NCBI GenBank assembly: GCA_950295325.1
Contig: OX485803.1
Location: 8,990,001-9,054,000, forward strand
Length of the DNA: 64,000 bases
Origin: Polytrichum commune
Taxonomy: Eukaryota > Streptophyta > Polytrichopsida > Polytrichales > Polytrichaceae
Direction: 5' to 3'
The position numbers and the translations under genes were made by a program. This document shows positions 46,048 through 58,269 of the stretch, in pieces. A model generated the notes under the pieces. That model did no database searches. It worked only from the letters and a program-made list of their open reading frames with translations, and had not been told where the DNA came from. The first letter of the stretch is position 1, and each line of letters opens with the position of its first letter.

Positions 46048-46285
46048 TAGTCCTATTAGCGTAGGCCACAAAAAACCCTAGACTTGTGGGAGCCCAATAT
46101 TCTACGGAAACAGAAATATGGAAATATGGAAATACGGATCCATTTTCCGTATTTTACCCTGCTCGTATGAGGACAATAGGGTCTCTTAGGGTAAATTAAT
46201 TGTACTAGGAAATAGGGCGTTCTAAATCCGCCTCGCACGATAAAAATGATAAAAAAAGGTATTATTACCGGTCCGGCAAATTGGA

Positions 46286-47081
46286 CTAGGAGGACCGTTT
46301 ATTATGGTCCGGACCAAGTAACGGTTACGCCACGTTTACCCAACAGTTCGGAAGTGGAGAACCGGCTTCCGCTAGGCAGGCCCTCCCCATCCTCGTGAAA
46401 TACTCACAGACGATGAAGGATCTCCTGGCGGAAATCCAGAAGGTGGTTCCGCCAAGCAAAACACCCCGGCGGGTACTCTATCCGGGTCCGCCTGGGTCAC
46501 CAACCAGAACCCTCTACGAGGTAGTTGGTGAAGTCGCCCTGGTCCTGAATCCGCCAACGGTTGCAAGACCCAGCCAGCAGGGAGGCGGCTCTTGGCCTAC
46601 CAGTTCCGGAAGAGCTCCGGAAAGGATATGCTCTCCCCAAGTGAGGCGGGAGAGCACCGGTTCGGTTAGATCCGAACGAGGCCAGTCCCCTGTTCCGCGG
46701 ACCTCGGATCGGTCCCGGACTCCGGACAGAGCTCGGACCCCTATAAGGCACCGAACTCCGGATCGAGAGGCGACTCCGAGTAGGGGTAAGGCCCCTATGA
46801 CCCAAGCCTCGCCGTCGTCTCCTCCGGACTACCAAATGGTGAACACATTCCCTCCGCCACCCTCAAGGGCGGCCTCCACCAGGGATCCGCGGACTACCTC
46901 GATCTCGGGCGGACAGAATCCGGAACAGCGCACCGGAAGCGATCCTTCCCCGATCCGGAGCGTCCAGAAGGGAAGTACAGTTTCCGGAACACCAGGTTCC
47001 GGAACACCACGGACAGAAGGAGCAGGGGGATTGGAGGACGAGATTGCCCCTTCTTCAAACATGAGGAGGATGCTTACGTGA
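46286..47081 (+). CDS. unrecognised Pro/Ser/Arg-rich open frame in the GC-rich unit
   Basis: The frame is open from just after a TAG (about 46283) to the stop at 47079-47081, about 264 codons. The first ATG in frame is at about 46413 (MKDLLAEIQKVVPP), which would leave about 222 residues. The N-terminal 60 residues could form short helices. The rest is low-complexity, with repeats of the type SRTPDRARTP, and many Pro, Ser, Arg and Thr, which predicts disorder and a strong positive charge. There are no CCHC knuckles, protease or polymerase motifs. It could be a degenerate gag-like protein or an ORF inside a long LTR. I do not recognise a family. Long openness is partly due to GC-rich composition. 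Confidence 0.35.
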
Positions 47082-47619
47082 CTACAGAAGGCATCGCCGG
47101 GGGGGGGGGGTCATCCGCCGTCAGCGGCCTCGACAGCCATTCGAAGGAGGGAGCAGCTCAGAAGAAGCACCGCTCTTCTTAGCTTAAGACGGTAGTTAGA
47201 TTAGTTAGGCAGAATAGAGATAGGAAGATAGGACTTAGGAGTTTTTGAAGTTGAGGAATAAAATTCTCCCTTGGGTTTTGTCAGCGGAAAATCCGGATCT
47301 TGATCCAGGAAATCCGGGAGGACGGAAGCAGTTAGGGTTCTTTTAGGGGCCGCCGCCTTCAGATTAGGGATTTTGGGCCTCTACTTAAGGCTGAATAAGG
47401 AGCTGGAGAGGGGTTCCTTCTCCATTGTTGTATTTTGATTGCTCCTACTCTAATAAACTCCTTGATTTCTCACTCCTTGACTTTCCTTGATTGATTTTGT
47501 GTACGAATGATTCGGAGATCGTTAGCGGAGGAGAGAGAGCATGAGGGGATAGGAGTTCCGGATAGGACATGGGAGAAGAGACCCGGATCAGATCTAGTTA
47601 TTGCCTTGCGGATCCTCTG

Positions 47620-48090
47620 TGTGTGTAGTGGGAGGGAAACCTAGGTTCCAAGATGGTTGAGTAACGTTTAGGTGGGATAGCCGCTGAGAGAATTGGGTGA
47701 GATCCGGAAGGGATCCAGACTTGCGCCGTCCAAGCTTCTGAAGAGGTCCCACCGCCCTTAGACGGACCAATCTGGAAAGTGGTACGGATCGCCCAGTTAG
47801 CTCAGATTGAGTAGAGTCCAAGGTAGTGGTAGCCGGATCGATCCGTCAGAAGGAGGAGGGAAGAACCGGAACAGTTAGGATTCCGGGTCGGAGGCCATCT
47901 CCGGAGTGTAGTGGGAAGGGGACCTCATTGTTCCGGATGTCTGGGTAACGTCTAGGTGAGATAGCCGTGGGGAGGACTGGGTAAAGATCCGGAAGGGATC
48001 CGGACTTGTGCCAATCTGATCTTCTGAAGAGGTCTCACCGCTTTTGGACGGGACAATCCAGAAAGTGGTACGGATCACCCACTTATCCCG
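47620..48090 (+). repeat. two tandem diverged ~285-bp units
   Basis: Segments 47620-47800 and 47910-48090 share 'gtagtggga', 'gatccggaagggatcc', 'cttctgaagaggt' and 'gaaagtggtacggatc'. The spacing between matching points is about 285 bp. Lies inside the GC-rich unit. Confidence 0.75.
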
Positions 48091-48570
48091 TCGAGTCAGA
48101 TCTCCGGGTAGAATCCGGAATACTCCGGTCGTTGTAGTCCTAAGATATAATCCGGATTTCCCTGTGTAACCTACCAAGACGGATTTGGCCAATCCGGATT
48201 GGTTGTGAGGGAATATCCGGATCCCAATCTTATAAGGGACGTCTTCACCGGAAGAAACCAACTATTCTAAAGGGTAGAACGTAGAGGGGTAAATCTGGAC
48301 CATAGGGGTGAGTAAGTATTATAATTAGGACCTAAAGATACAATCCGGAAAGGCAAACTCCGGAGGAGGAAGAGTTTCCAAAAGACCGGAAGGCCGGAAA
48401 CCGGGGTTTCCGGAAATTCGGCTAAGGAGTGGAAGATAAGCGGGTACGGGGAGTTCTCGACCTCCTACACTTCACAGAATCCCTGGACGATACTAGGGTC
48501 ATCCGGACAAAACCGGATTAGGCACTTAAAAACGCCAATCCGGATATTTTGGTGTCCGTGTGTTCCCACA

Positions 48571-50541
48571 AGAGTCCACACATTAAGTTTCAACCCATAT
48601 GAAATCTTTAGATTGAAATGAGTGTGCGCCAAAATATTTTTTTTCTCTTGGAAATCGATGTGGGTTACTATTTTCTTTTATTACTTTTGTGCTTGAACTA
48701 ATACTCAAGATGTTAGTTATAAGTCTCCACAAAGACTTAGGGAAAGACCCAAGGTCTCGGACTCACATTATTTCCACCTTCATTCGAAACTAGTGTAGCC
48801 CAAATAAGTTGTTTCCACATACATGTTCTACCCACACTAATAAGATTATTTAGTGAAGGTGCAATGACTACTTGGTGGATCATTTGGGCACCACATTTGG
48901 TTTCTTTCACTATACGGTGTTATAATTCAATTTCTTAGAAGATTCCTAATCCATGTTCATAGATTTCAAAACCATATTGTGGAAGAGAACCGATGATAAG
49001 ATCCCATGATTCTTGTAGTGACTTATTAGTATGTACTTCTCCTTGAAGAGGTTGTGATTGAGGTGGTTTTTAATCATCATTTCGTGTGGGTGGTTGAGGT
49101 GCTATACAAGGTACCTCATCTTCATCATAAGTTGGGGTACTCAATCTTATTATTATTCTTACAATACAATAAGATTGGTGATCTATAACTAAGAGTGACA
49201 TACACATAGGCAATTATTATCCAAATGAAAATACACACACTCGAAAGAAATGCTACGAAATACAACGGGAGCCAACTTCAACATTCATAATCTATTTAAA
49301 TACTTCTTAATATAGTGCCAAATAGAACTTCGGATTCTTTGGACAAGTGAGTCTGACGTAAGTATGATAATAAAAAAAATAGAGGATTTCCTTTTAGGTC
49401 ACAGACAAAAGGAAAGGAAAATAAATGTCATTGTTTTCACCAACATGATGATGAGCATGTTGACCCTATCATATTCCAGAGTGTCCTTGGTTAGAATTTA
49501 TGTTGTAATGCATATCTTTTGGAAGGTGGGCTCTAAGGGGTCACACACCATATACAAGGTTGGAGAAATTATTGTTGAGTGAACCTATATCCATTGTAGT
49601 TTAAAAGATTACACCTTGAAAAAAAATTGATGCAATTATCAAAATTGTTTCCGATTGATCTTTTTGACCAAAAATATCTATAGCAAATGAACAATATGGG
49701 TTACTATTTGTGAAAAGAGTTTAGACCTTTAACGGTGAAACTTTACGAGGTGAAATGGGATAAAAATGTAAGAAATTACATAAATATATGGAATACTATT
49801 CTAGAATGTCAATAAAAACATGTTGTAATCCCTCAACATAGTCCAATTTCATTTTGCAATAAGCTTGAGGGCCCAACAATTGCAAAATTGGATTTTATTT
49901 TGATTTTTTTCTATTTCCCACTGTACGGGCTTCAATGATTTTCAAGGGCCCATGGTCAAGGCTCATGGTCCATGTGTAAAGCAACCCTAAGCTAAAAGTG
50001 AGGTTCTCTAGATTCATCTACATTATTGTCAAAGAAAAATTGCATGCCATGCACACACACGTACATGGTATAGTACAATTCCACATGAAATTTGATTTAC
50101 TTTTATTTTGATGAAGAATGCATTTTTTCATGGAATTTGTGGATGAAAAAATGATCATACATACAGAAAGTAAGTAAGTAAAAAGATAAAAAGACATGAA
50201 GTCTTGACATCTATGTGTTTCAAAGATAACTCTAGATAAATGTAGATCTCCCTTCCCCAGCCACGGGGACCTAGTAGATTTAATCATCATATCAAAGGAG
50301 TAGTTGGGATGCTTACCTCATTTTTCATCACAAGGTTTGGGTACTCAACTTTGATTTCATGTCTTTAATTATGGTGAGTGGTCCATAATTAGTAACAGAT
50401 TCTAACATCATCTAAGTTTTAAAGTCCACATTTACCGCTTAAGAAAAATCATGAGTCCCGCTTCAAAGTAACAAAGATATTTACGTTGACTCCAAATATA
50501 CATAGCACAATTCTCATGTGCTATTTTTACATGAACTTCAG
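48571..50541. other. gene-free stretch
   Basis: AT-rich, no recognisable gene or repeat ends. GC drops abruptly at the start of this stretch. Confidence 0.45.
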
Positions 50542-50553
50542 AATGCATTTGTG

Positions 50554-50753
50554 GGTCCGAGATGACCTTAAACTACCAGATGATGGTGGAGAGATACCCA
50601 AATCTCAAGGAAGAGGTTGGCGGTTCGAATCCCGGCTGTGAAATCTCCTCTCTACTTGACGGAAATCTTGCCATGTGGTCAACCGCCTCGTGTGCTTTGG
50701 CGTTGGCCTGTCAGCCTTCTGTCTCAAAAAAAAAAGAAAAAAAAAGAAAAAAA
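50554..50753 (+). mobile_element. tRNA-derived SINE with 12-bp target duplication
   Basis: AATGCATTTGTG occurs at 50542-50553 and 50754-50765, directly flanking a 200-bp body. The body has a Pol III B box (GGTTCGAATCC at about 50631-50641), a poor A-box-like region upstream, and a 3' A-rich tail of A-tracts broken by single G (from about 50727). All three features identify a tRNA-related SINE. The retained tail and matching duplication suggest a fairly recent insertion. Confidence 0.9.
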
Positions 50754-51416
50754 AATGCATTTGTGAATTGGATATATGTGTGTCACTCAAGGCTTATTCA
50801 ATTTTGATAGAGTTAAACTATCACAAATTGATTGTTACTTACTCAATTCAAAACCTTGAAAGACATATCAAGGCATTAAACAATGGTGGCATGATGGCCA
50901 TCCTCGATATAATGTATCACTCTTGGCAAGCATAGGATGTGAACAACATGAAAATTCCTTCATTGTACAGGGATTGTGTATTTTTAACACTGGGTTTTTG
51001 GGGGGTTTCCACTCGAAGGTTTATGATGTACTACTATAGTAGATTTCCAATCCACGTCCATAGATTTCATTACCATTTAGTGGAAGAGAATTAGCCCTAG
51101 GACACCGCAATTCCCTTGAAACTTTTGCAAAATCAAGCTTATCTTTATCCACAAGCGGTTGCTTATCATTGTTTCCTTTAGGGTATCTACCATGGGGGAG
51201 GCTGAAAACACTTTGAAACATTTTGCAACATGTCTTTTAGTTTATTTGAAAGTTCATTTGACCCCAAAAACAATGTGACCCAATTGGAATGAATTAACAA
51301 CAATCTGGGGGGAAAAGGTGGAGGGGAAAAGGCAAGTCATTGCACATTATGAATATATTTGAGTAGGATGTAGATAAATTGGGTAATTACAAAAGGTCAA
51401 ACCTCCAAGGTAAGCT

Positions 51417-52184
51417 TTAACCCTTAAATGCTCATGCAACCCAAAATGGGTCGTCACCTAATATTCTAATTGGGTTTGCGACCCACTAGGTGGCAATCTA
51501 CGTGGATGGAAGGTATCTATAGGTGTAGGGTGGTGCTCACTACCATGTGGGCCAAAATGATATATACAACCGCTTATTCCAAGCATGTAAGAGATTTTGT
51601 TAGTTTGGAATTGCTTGTTTTGGGAGGTGGTCCCATGAATTGTCCAAAATTTGGCTTGTGCAATTTTAGCCACCTTATAGTTGGCCAGACTTTATCTAAA
51701 TTTCATTACCCCCCCCTGGTTTTTTTTGGGAGCAATTCCTTTGTCAACCACATAATATATTATGGCAAAATGTCTAGCTATCAAAAAAAATCCGGCATGA
51801 CCAAAATGAGCATGAAACAAAAAAAACTTCATATTTTCCACTACATGCCCCCTAATGAAGGACATGTTCATATGTCAATCTAACCTAGCAAATGTGGTCA
51901 GATTAACTTTAAATATAGCATTACTCAACTAATGAGTTGTGTTAAGTTGCCATGACTTCAAATCTAGTCTAAAGCAATAGGATTCCAACATTTGAAGTCC
52001 CTATTCTTGAATCTACTGATAGGCCCATAAACACAACTCATCAGCTAAGTAATGTTATAAATTTTCACAACAAGAATACATGGTAGTATTGTTCACATCC
52101 ATACAATTGGAAAGTAAAATTGGAAGCACTAGTTTTACCCGTGCCCGCAAATCGAACGTGAAGGCTTGAGCATTTAGGGGTTAA
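51417..52184 (+). mobile_element. TTAA-flanked element (piggyBac-like), third, diverged family member
   Basis: TTAA at 51417-51420 and 52181-52184. Ends are CCCTTAAATGCTCATGC and GCTTGAGCATTTAGGGG, near-perfect inverted repeats which resemble the CCCCTAAGTGCCCAAGC ends of the two other copies. The interior is unrelated to theirs. A 137-codon plus-strand frame (51470-51883) has no transposase motif. Confidence 0.7.
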
Positions 52185-52340
52185 TTCTAGAGAATAAGAC
52201 CATATGATTAGATTCTCCACCGTCATTGGTTGGAAGTAACGCTCATGCTCAATACCAAAGTCTCGTCTAAATTTGAGAACGATGCAAGACTTGCATGACC
52301 TGGTCATGGCATTAACTTGTGTGCAACAAAGTTGTATGTA

Positions 52341-52463
52341 CTTCCTCCGTCCCAAAATGATTGTCCTACCCTCCGGAGTTTTACATCCCGAAATGTTTGT
52401 CCGACAAACATTTTGAGATATAAAACTCATGGGGGTAGAACAATCATTTTGAAACGGAGGGAG
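52341..52463. mobile_element. 123-bp Stowaway-like MITE
   Basis: Left end CTTCCTCCGTCCCAAAATGA and right end ...TCATTTTGAAACGGAGGGAG are the well-known Stowaway-type inverted repeats of plants. TA lies at the left (52339-52340); the right flank is TG, so that target copy is mutated. The interior pairs again ('catcccgaaatgtttgtcc' with 'ggacaaacattttgagat'-like sequence). No coding capacity. Confidence 0.82.
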
Positions 52464-53837
52464 TGTAAGTTAAGTTATGTAAGTTAACAAGTGCATGTTA
52501 TTTACAATACTCCATGTGGCAAAGAGCCAGGGAATTGTGACCCCTCTTGTTGTGGCCTCATCGGACCTCTTTTTCTCGTTTTTATTCTCTTCTAAAGTAG
52601 GAAGTTTAGTTTTTGGTGCTAGGTTGTAGTTGTTGTTGGCAGAAGACAATCCGATGATGCAAAGAATCTATTGAAACCATAAGAAAGACAATCTCATTTG
52701 GAGGAGAGGCTTCAAGCATGTCACACCATCATGGGAAAGAAAAAGAACCATGAGCCAAAAATTATGTACTATCCGCAATTGGCTCACCATACCCATCTCT
52801 AGGGACAAATTCCAACCTTCAAATCCGTTGCCAAGGATAACAAGCGGGCCTAGCCATGGAGGATTTTGTAGTTCACCTAATCACAAGCTTATCTTTAGGG
52901 CACATATTATTCCTAACACCCCACGACGAGTCAAACTTATTGAGGAGGGCGTCTTCCAAAATAAGACTAGTCATGCTATGCTTTCGAGGATTCTTCCCCA
53001 CACAATGTAACCATAGAGGATGCACACATCCAATATAAGGTAAGTTATTTGACTTTGGGATCATGTCAATTGGTTTAAATGAACACTTTGCCATTTCTTT
53101 CAATCCATATTGAGCGAAGGAGAATGTCACATAACTTGAAGATGTCGTGTGTCACTCTATTTCGTGAAGTCTTTCTGAATTCCTTTCTCGAACATAGTTT
53201 GTTTCCAATGAAAATCATCTTCACGACGACTGATCTTGAACTATGGGGCTCCAAAATGATGCGAGGGATTCATTTCTAGGCCCTCTTAGCTTGATTGCAT
53301 TCCTAAAAATTGTGCTTAAGATGTTCACTTGTGTTGTGTAACAAATGAACATTCTTGTGTAGATAATGTTGAGTGAGATGAGGGTGCGCCATTCAATAGT
53401 TGTCATTAATTATCCCTCCTAAGAGAGGCGATGAATATTCACTTTCAAGAAGAAGAAAAGAACTCCATTCTCCAAGGAGGCCGGAGTGAATAGAGTGTTT
53501 GTTCATAAATCATCCTTGGCCACGCCCTGAGGACATGATGTTCGACATGAAATTACTTCGTCCCTTGCAGGAAGTAGACACTAAAGTTAGTAACTAATAA
53601 CCAAGACCAGTAATCGGTAGTACGTAACCGTCGTTAATAGAAATCATCCACTTTCAACATAAATGAGTGAATCGTCTATGTGCCATCATGTTGGCAAGAT
53701 TTTGAAGAATGTGTTCACTGGGTTTTGTTTGGCCTTGTTTGGTCAGTCACAAAATAAAAATGATCATTTTATATGCAATAATTCACATATGAGGTTGAAG
53801 GGCCTTACATGGTAATATTTTTAAATAGTCCACTTCT
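52464..53837. other. gene-free stretch
   Basis: Short open frames only; no domain or repeat end recognised. Confidence 0.4.
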
Positions 53838-54065
53838 CCTAGGATACAAAACACTCGATTTAATACAAGATGGTTAGCAAATCCAAATCGAGACCATAGC
53901 TACATTCTTCAAAATCAAAAAACTGCTCGTATGATTATCTAATTTATTTAAAAAGTGAAGATTCTTGATCTCATTAAATGATCATGTAGGTCCCCCAAAT
54001 CATATTGACTATTGAGCCTAGAATGGCTAACGTATTTTGAGCACACAATCCAAAAGATATTTAAA
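53838..54065 (+). repeat. dispersed repeat family D, forward copy
   Basis: Matches 58287-58540 in order: 'aggata(c/t)aaaa', 'aaatccaaatcg', 'ttctcattaaatg', 'attgagcctagaatgg' and 'ttgagcac'. Confidence 0.7.
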
Positions 54066-54072
54066 AAGGGAT

Positions 54073-54310
54073 CAATGAACGGGGACAATCGATTGCTAGT
54101 TTCCAGATGAACTTGATGAATTTGGAAAATAAGTAGTTGAAGTTCAAGGCTTCATAAAAATAAGTGACCATTGTAGAGGAGTTTTATAGAATATCCCCAA
54201 TCTAAACCCTATACCCGAAAGATGCCAACATGTAACTAACTGAACTTGGAAGCACTAGAATCTTGACCAATCATGCCCAAAAACCTCCTCGGACATTGCA
54301 TAAGGTATCA
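54073..54310 (+). repeat. dispersed repeat family E, copy 1
   Basis: Diverged direct repeat of 55545-55795. Shared phrases include 'gaggttcaaggttc'-like sequence, 'cgaaagatg(c/t)caacatgtaa' and 'actagaatcttgacc'/'actaggatctcgatc'. Confidence 0.65.
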
Positions 54311-54363
54311 ATCACTCAACACATACATACATACATATGAAACACCCAAATATTATATACATC

Positions 54364-54368
<5 letters not shown>

Positions 54369-54406
<38 letters not shown>
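54369..54406. repeat. (TA)n microsatellite
   Basis: About 19 perfect TA units. Confidence 0.95.
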
Positions 54407-54407
<1 letters not shown>

Positions 54408-54714
54408 TTGGTTTTCACCTATGTTCGGGGAAAACCGACGGCTAGTTCATTATCAACCGATGGATTTCCCCTCATGGCCGGTCCAAATTTCCAACCATCG
54501 GATGGCAATCCGATTGTAATTTGAATCCTCCGGCAATTAGCTGATGGACCAGAAAATGTCCCGGAAATGTAGCTGATTCTTCTTGTGAGTTACTGGATTT
54601 CAGCCGGAAGCATCCAGAGCGCTATTTGTATGGGGCATATGATGATGCACTTGAGGAAGTACCCTAAACCTTAAACTTTTTGAATTATGCAACCTTTCCA
54701 TGACCAAATCCAAT

Positions 54715-54790
54715 TGCTTCTATGAAGAATTGGGGGACCCTTGGCCTTCAAGCGGTGAAGGCATTGCTAGGTTCAATTCCTGCCAAGGAT
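54715..54790 (+). other. possible degenerate tRNA-like fragment
   Basis: 'ttggccttcaagcggtgaagg' followed by 'aggttcaattcctgcc' looks like Pol III A and B boxes in correct order, but no acceptor stem closes. It may be a decayed tRNA or SINE head. Low confidence. Confidence 0.3.
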
Positions 54791-55544
54791 ATTAACTCTT
54801 CAAATTTAAAGTTTTGAACATGCCTTTCTTTTCACTTATTCAAGATTTTGTACTAAGAAATGATTTCTAATAACTTTTCATACATTTTTTAAAACAATTA
54901 GTGCCGATATGAATTCCATTTAATCGGATATTGGCCAATGAAAATATGAAAATATAAGCAATTGGCTGATTGATTTTACAAAAGACCGGCTGTTTGCCGA
55001 TGTAAATTGGAAAAAAATCCGACCCTTCGTAGCAACTACCGGCAATCAGCCACTAAGGCTTCAAAAACTTCCGGAACTCTGGTTTTCACGTACCCAATGG
55101 ATGGTTTTATGTAGAAACTACGACGAGTCCTTGGGTGGTCCAAAGGGTGATAACTTAAGTCAGGTTCATTTTCCTTCCTTTCTTCCCCGTCAACACGCAT
55201 GCCGAAATTCTCTGCACATTACATGTGAAACACGTAACGTAGCAGGCATCCATCATAGGAGTGCAGTGCTATTCTATACAATTTGAAAGCCAGGAGGAGG
55301 GGCCGTAGTTGTGGGCATCCGGATGAATGCTTGTGTTAATTATGAGTGTGGGGCCCTTTCATCCGAGAACGAATACAGTGAGATGAATGTCGTCCACACG
55401 GGGACAGATATCATCCACCTTTGGTACCCTGGGTTTCAGGAGCGCCGTGTTTGTCGACGGAACTTGATAGCAAATTAAGGGACTGCCTGGATGATTACCG
55501 TTGAAATATAATAGTAAGAGATTCCTCCATGCTTTAGATTAATT

Positions 55545-55795
55545 TTGATCCAACGAACAGGAATAACCAACCGCTAGCTACAGACGAACCGCTTGAGTTT
55601 GAAAAATAGTCGGTTGAGGTTCAAGGTTCCAGGAACACATTACCAACCGTTTTAGAAGAATTTAGAGAATATACCTCAAATTAATGAGGAAAAAACCGAA
55701 AGATGTCAACATGTAATCGGTTGGACTTGGTAACACTAGGATCTCGATCGATTATGTCCAAAAATCTCTCCGGATACTATTTTGATTCTTGAGTG
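55545..55795 (+). repeat. dispersed repeat family E, copy 2
   Basis: Partner of 54073-54310. The surrounding DNA has other 'ccggt(t)' rich phrases but no gene. Confidence 0.65.
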
Positions 55796-56485
55796 GTTGT
55801 TTGCCAGCCAATATTCAACCAAGTGTGAATGAAAGTAATTGGTATTAAATTATGGGTGAGGGTTGTTTTGTCTTTTCATAACATTAGCCAGTTATGACTT
55901 TAGATTAGGTGGGTCAGCGCTAAGTCAGATACTATTTGGAACTATATCATGTTTATTCTCTCTTACTAACAAATTCAACTTGATAAACTGGGGTGAAACA
56001 ATGTCACTGGATATTATTAGAATGAACCGGCTGATAAAAAATGAATGATGTTATGTTCCAAGCCCATGAAAAAAACATAATATCAACCGAGGCATGATGA
56101 TTTTCACCTATATTGCATGATGCATATCATCTATGTGTAATCTAGTAGCCATCACATGAAAATGATTGCTCTTTAAAGAAGTTTGAACTAACCATGAAAA
56201 TACGGGGAACACCTTTTGGATGGATGTTGGTATTGTAGGCTATGAACGGTGTGAATATGTCATCCATGAGAAGGACGTGTTTCATCCAAATCCGGACAAA
56301 ATTCATACACCAAATTTCGCCACATCATAACCTGCTATTGTTTGTGTCCACATAGACTTTTCCATCCCTTTCAATTCTAAAATGGGGTTTCCAAAGTGGA
56401 AAGGTGAAGGTTCAGTTATGAACTCGTTTAAATTGGGGTTTATACAATGGAATGCTAAAGGTTTAGCTACGAAGGTGACAAGGTG

Positions 56486-57700
56486 ACAAGGGCGATATGT
56501 TTCCGCTTTTTGATGGACACATACATGAAATCATTGCTAGTGCATGACATTTGGAACTTGATAGATCTGCAAACAAAACTAGGTATTGGATCAAGGGAGT
56601 GGGTCATGAGGATGGCTATCGTCCAAATTGCCTACACAAAGGATGAATGTCATCCATGCACCCTACTTTAGTGGAGGAGGCATTGGACTTTGTGTGTAGC
56701 ACTTATTAAAGGGAGCTTCATTCGCCTCGCAACATTGATCATACTAAGGATGAATTATTATTGAGAAGTAGAAATAATATGTTGACGTTATCAAAACTTA
56801 TGAAACACCATTTTCCTCTTTATTAATAGTAACTAAAGCTAGTCTTTCACTCCTTCCACCTTGTAATATGGTTTTCACAAAGTGGAAAGCTAAACATTAA
56901 GCTATGAACCTCACATAAATACAATACCTATGTGAAGAAGGTGTTACCAGGGTGACATGAACGTTCCGTTTCCGTCGCCTGGTGAAAACACACCCTAGAC
57001 TATTACTGGTGCATGGCATTTAAAAATTGGTCAAATCGTGAGAAAATAGTTGGTAATAAAATTACTTTTGAATTGAGGAGGTGGGACCTGATTAATATCA
57101 GCCTGATGCCATTCACTTCAGTAGATGATGCGATGGACTTTGTTTGTGGCACCAACGTGACATACATTTTATGTTTCCACTTCTCAATTCAAACACATCC
57201 TAGATCATTGCAAGCGCATGATGTTTGAAACTTGGTAAATTCACGTGTGGAAAGTTGTCTTTGAAATGAGGGGTTGGGATCATACAGAGGATTATCATCA
57301 TCAAGTTATCCACATGTGGAATGAATGTCATCAAAATGCCCCACTTCAACGAAAGGAGGCATTGGTGGGACTTCGAGGTAGCTTCATATTGCATGAATGC
57401 ATAACTTAGACTTTCCGAGGTGACATGAACGTTCCGATTCCGCGTTTCAATGGAAACCCCAAGGGATTGAATTTGACCCTTAAATCATTGCTCGAGCATG
57501 ACATTTGAAACTTGGTAGAATCACGAGCGGAAAGTTGGTATTGAATCAAGGGGGTGGGGTCCCGAGTGGGATGATTATCATCGAAGCTGTCCACGTGTTG
57601 GATGAATGCCATCCAGATGCCCTGCGCTTCAGCGGAGAGACTTCGTTGGACTTTGTCTGCGGCACTTGTTCGAGGGAGCTTCACCGCCATCGCCATAGCC
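56486..57700 (+). repeat. four degenerate tandem units of about 230-450 bp
   Basis: Units begin near 56486, 56950, 57175 and 57418. Each has a 'gacatgaacgttccg' or similar opening, 'cattgc(t)agtgcatgacatttg...cttggta', 'ggattatcatc', 'ggatgaatgtcatcc' and an ending 'gcattggactttgtgtg(g)c'. The last unit is the most complete. No protein is evident. Confidence 0.7.
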
Positions 57701-58265
57701 AGCCAGCAAGCAGCAGAGGAGGCTCCCTTTGGCCATGACCATGGCAGCAGCTTCACGCTGCGCCCGCACCGTCCATCCCCCCGGCACCCCGTTGCACCAT
57801 TTCTCATCTTATTTGACAATCACAGGGATTTTTTGGAGCTCTCTGGTGCGCCATTCGGTCAGGACCTGAGGTTTTGCAACACGATTGAATGACATTACTT
57901 CGTTCTACACAGAGGTGAGGCCCATTCGAGCTCTGTCTGCTTCTTTCTCACCCCTCTCCCTCTACTTCTTTTCCCTTAATCAACAAGCTCTGTTACTCGT
58001 GTTTGCTCCTTATCTGCAAACGGGGAGTATATGCTCCTTATCTGCAGGACTCGGATATGTGGCAGTTCTATTTAGGTTTCTGATCATACAATGTGTGGCC
58101 GATCGAGGTGTATACAGAGAATTTTCTGTTCTTGAGGGTGGAGGAAGTAAGAAGGGGTTTGGTATCTGCAATTCTATCGATGCGGTCTGGAAGTGGAGAA
58201 ATCATCAAGAAGATGAGTGGATGAGTTGTAGGAGCATGTAAGATAAGCAGGTCTTAAACGGGCAC
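57701..58265. other. GC-richer stretch without a supported gene
   Basis: Open frames on both strands (57505-57738, 57602-57892 and 57406-57819) carry no recognisable domain. It could be 5' leader of the downstream gene, but I see no supporting splice evidence. Confidence 0.35.
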
Positions 58266-58269
58266 GTTT

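Larger units (their letters stand above)
46085..48570 (+). mobile_element. GC-rich LTR-like unit, about 2.5 kb
   Basis: The unit starts TGTGGGAGCCC and ends TTCCCACA, a short TG...CA inverted pair typical of LTRs. Flanking pentamers are AGACT (46080-46084) and AGAGT (48571-48575), a possible 5-bp duplication with one change. GC content and CCGG density are far above the neighbours. Internal features are a Pro/Ser/Arg-rich open frame (about 46286-47081), an LTR-like promoter/poly(A) region ('gcctctacttaagg' near 47372, 'taataaactcc' near 47451) and a tandem duplication (about 47620-47800 and 47910-48090). No second LTR copy is present, so a solo LTR or a non-autonomous element is the best guess. 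Confidence 0.5.

Noticed and set aside
47875-48261. 128-aa minus-strand frame
   Set aside because: Lies in the tandem duplication of the GC-rich unit, where high GC makes stops rare.
51470-51883. 137-aa frame in the third TTAA element as a possible transposase
   Set aside because: No DDE residues or zinc-finger pattern of piggyBac transposases, and length far too short.
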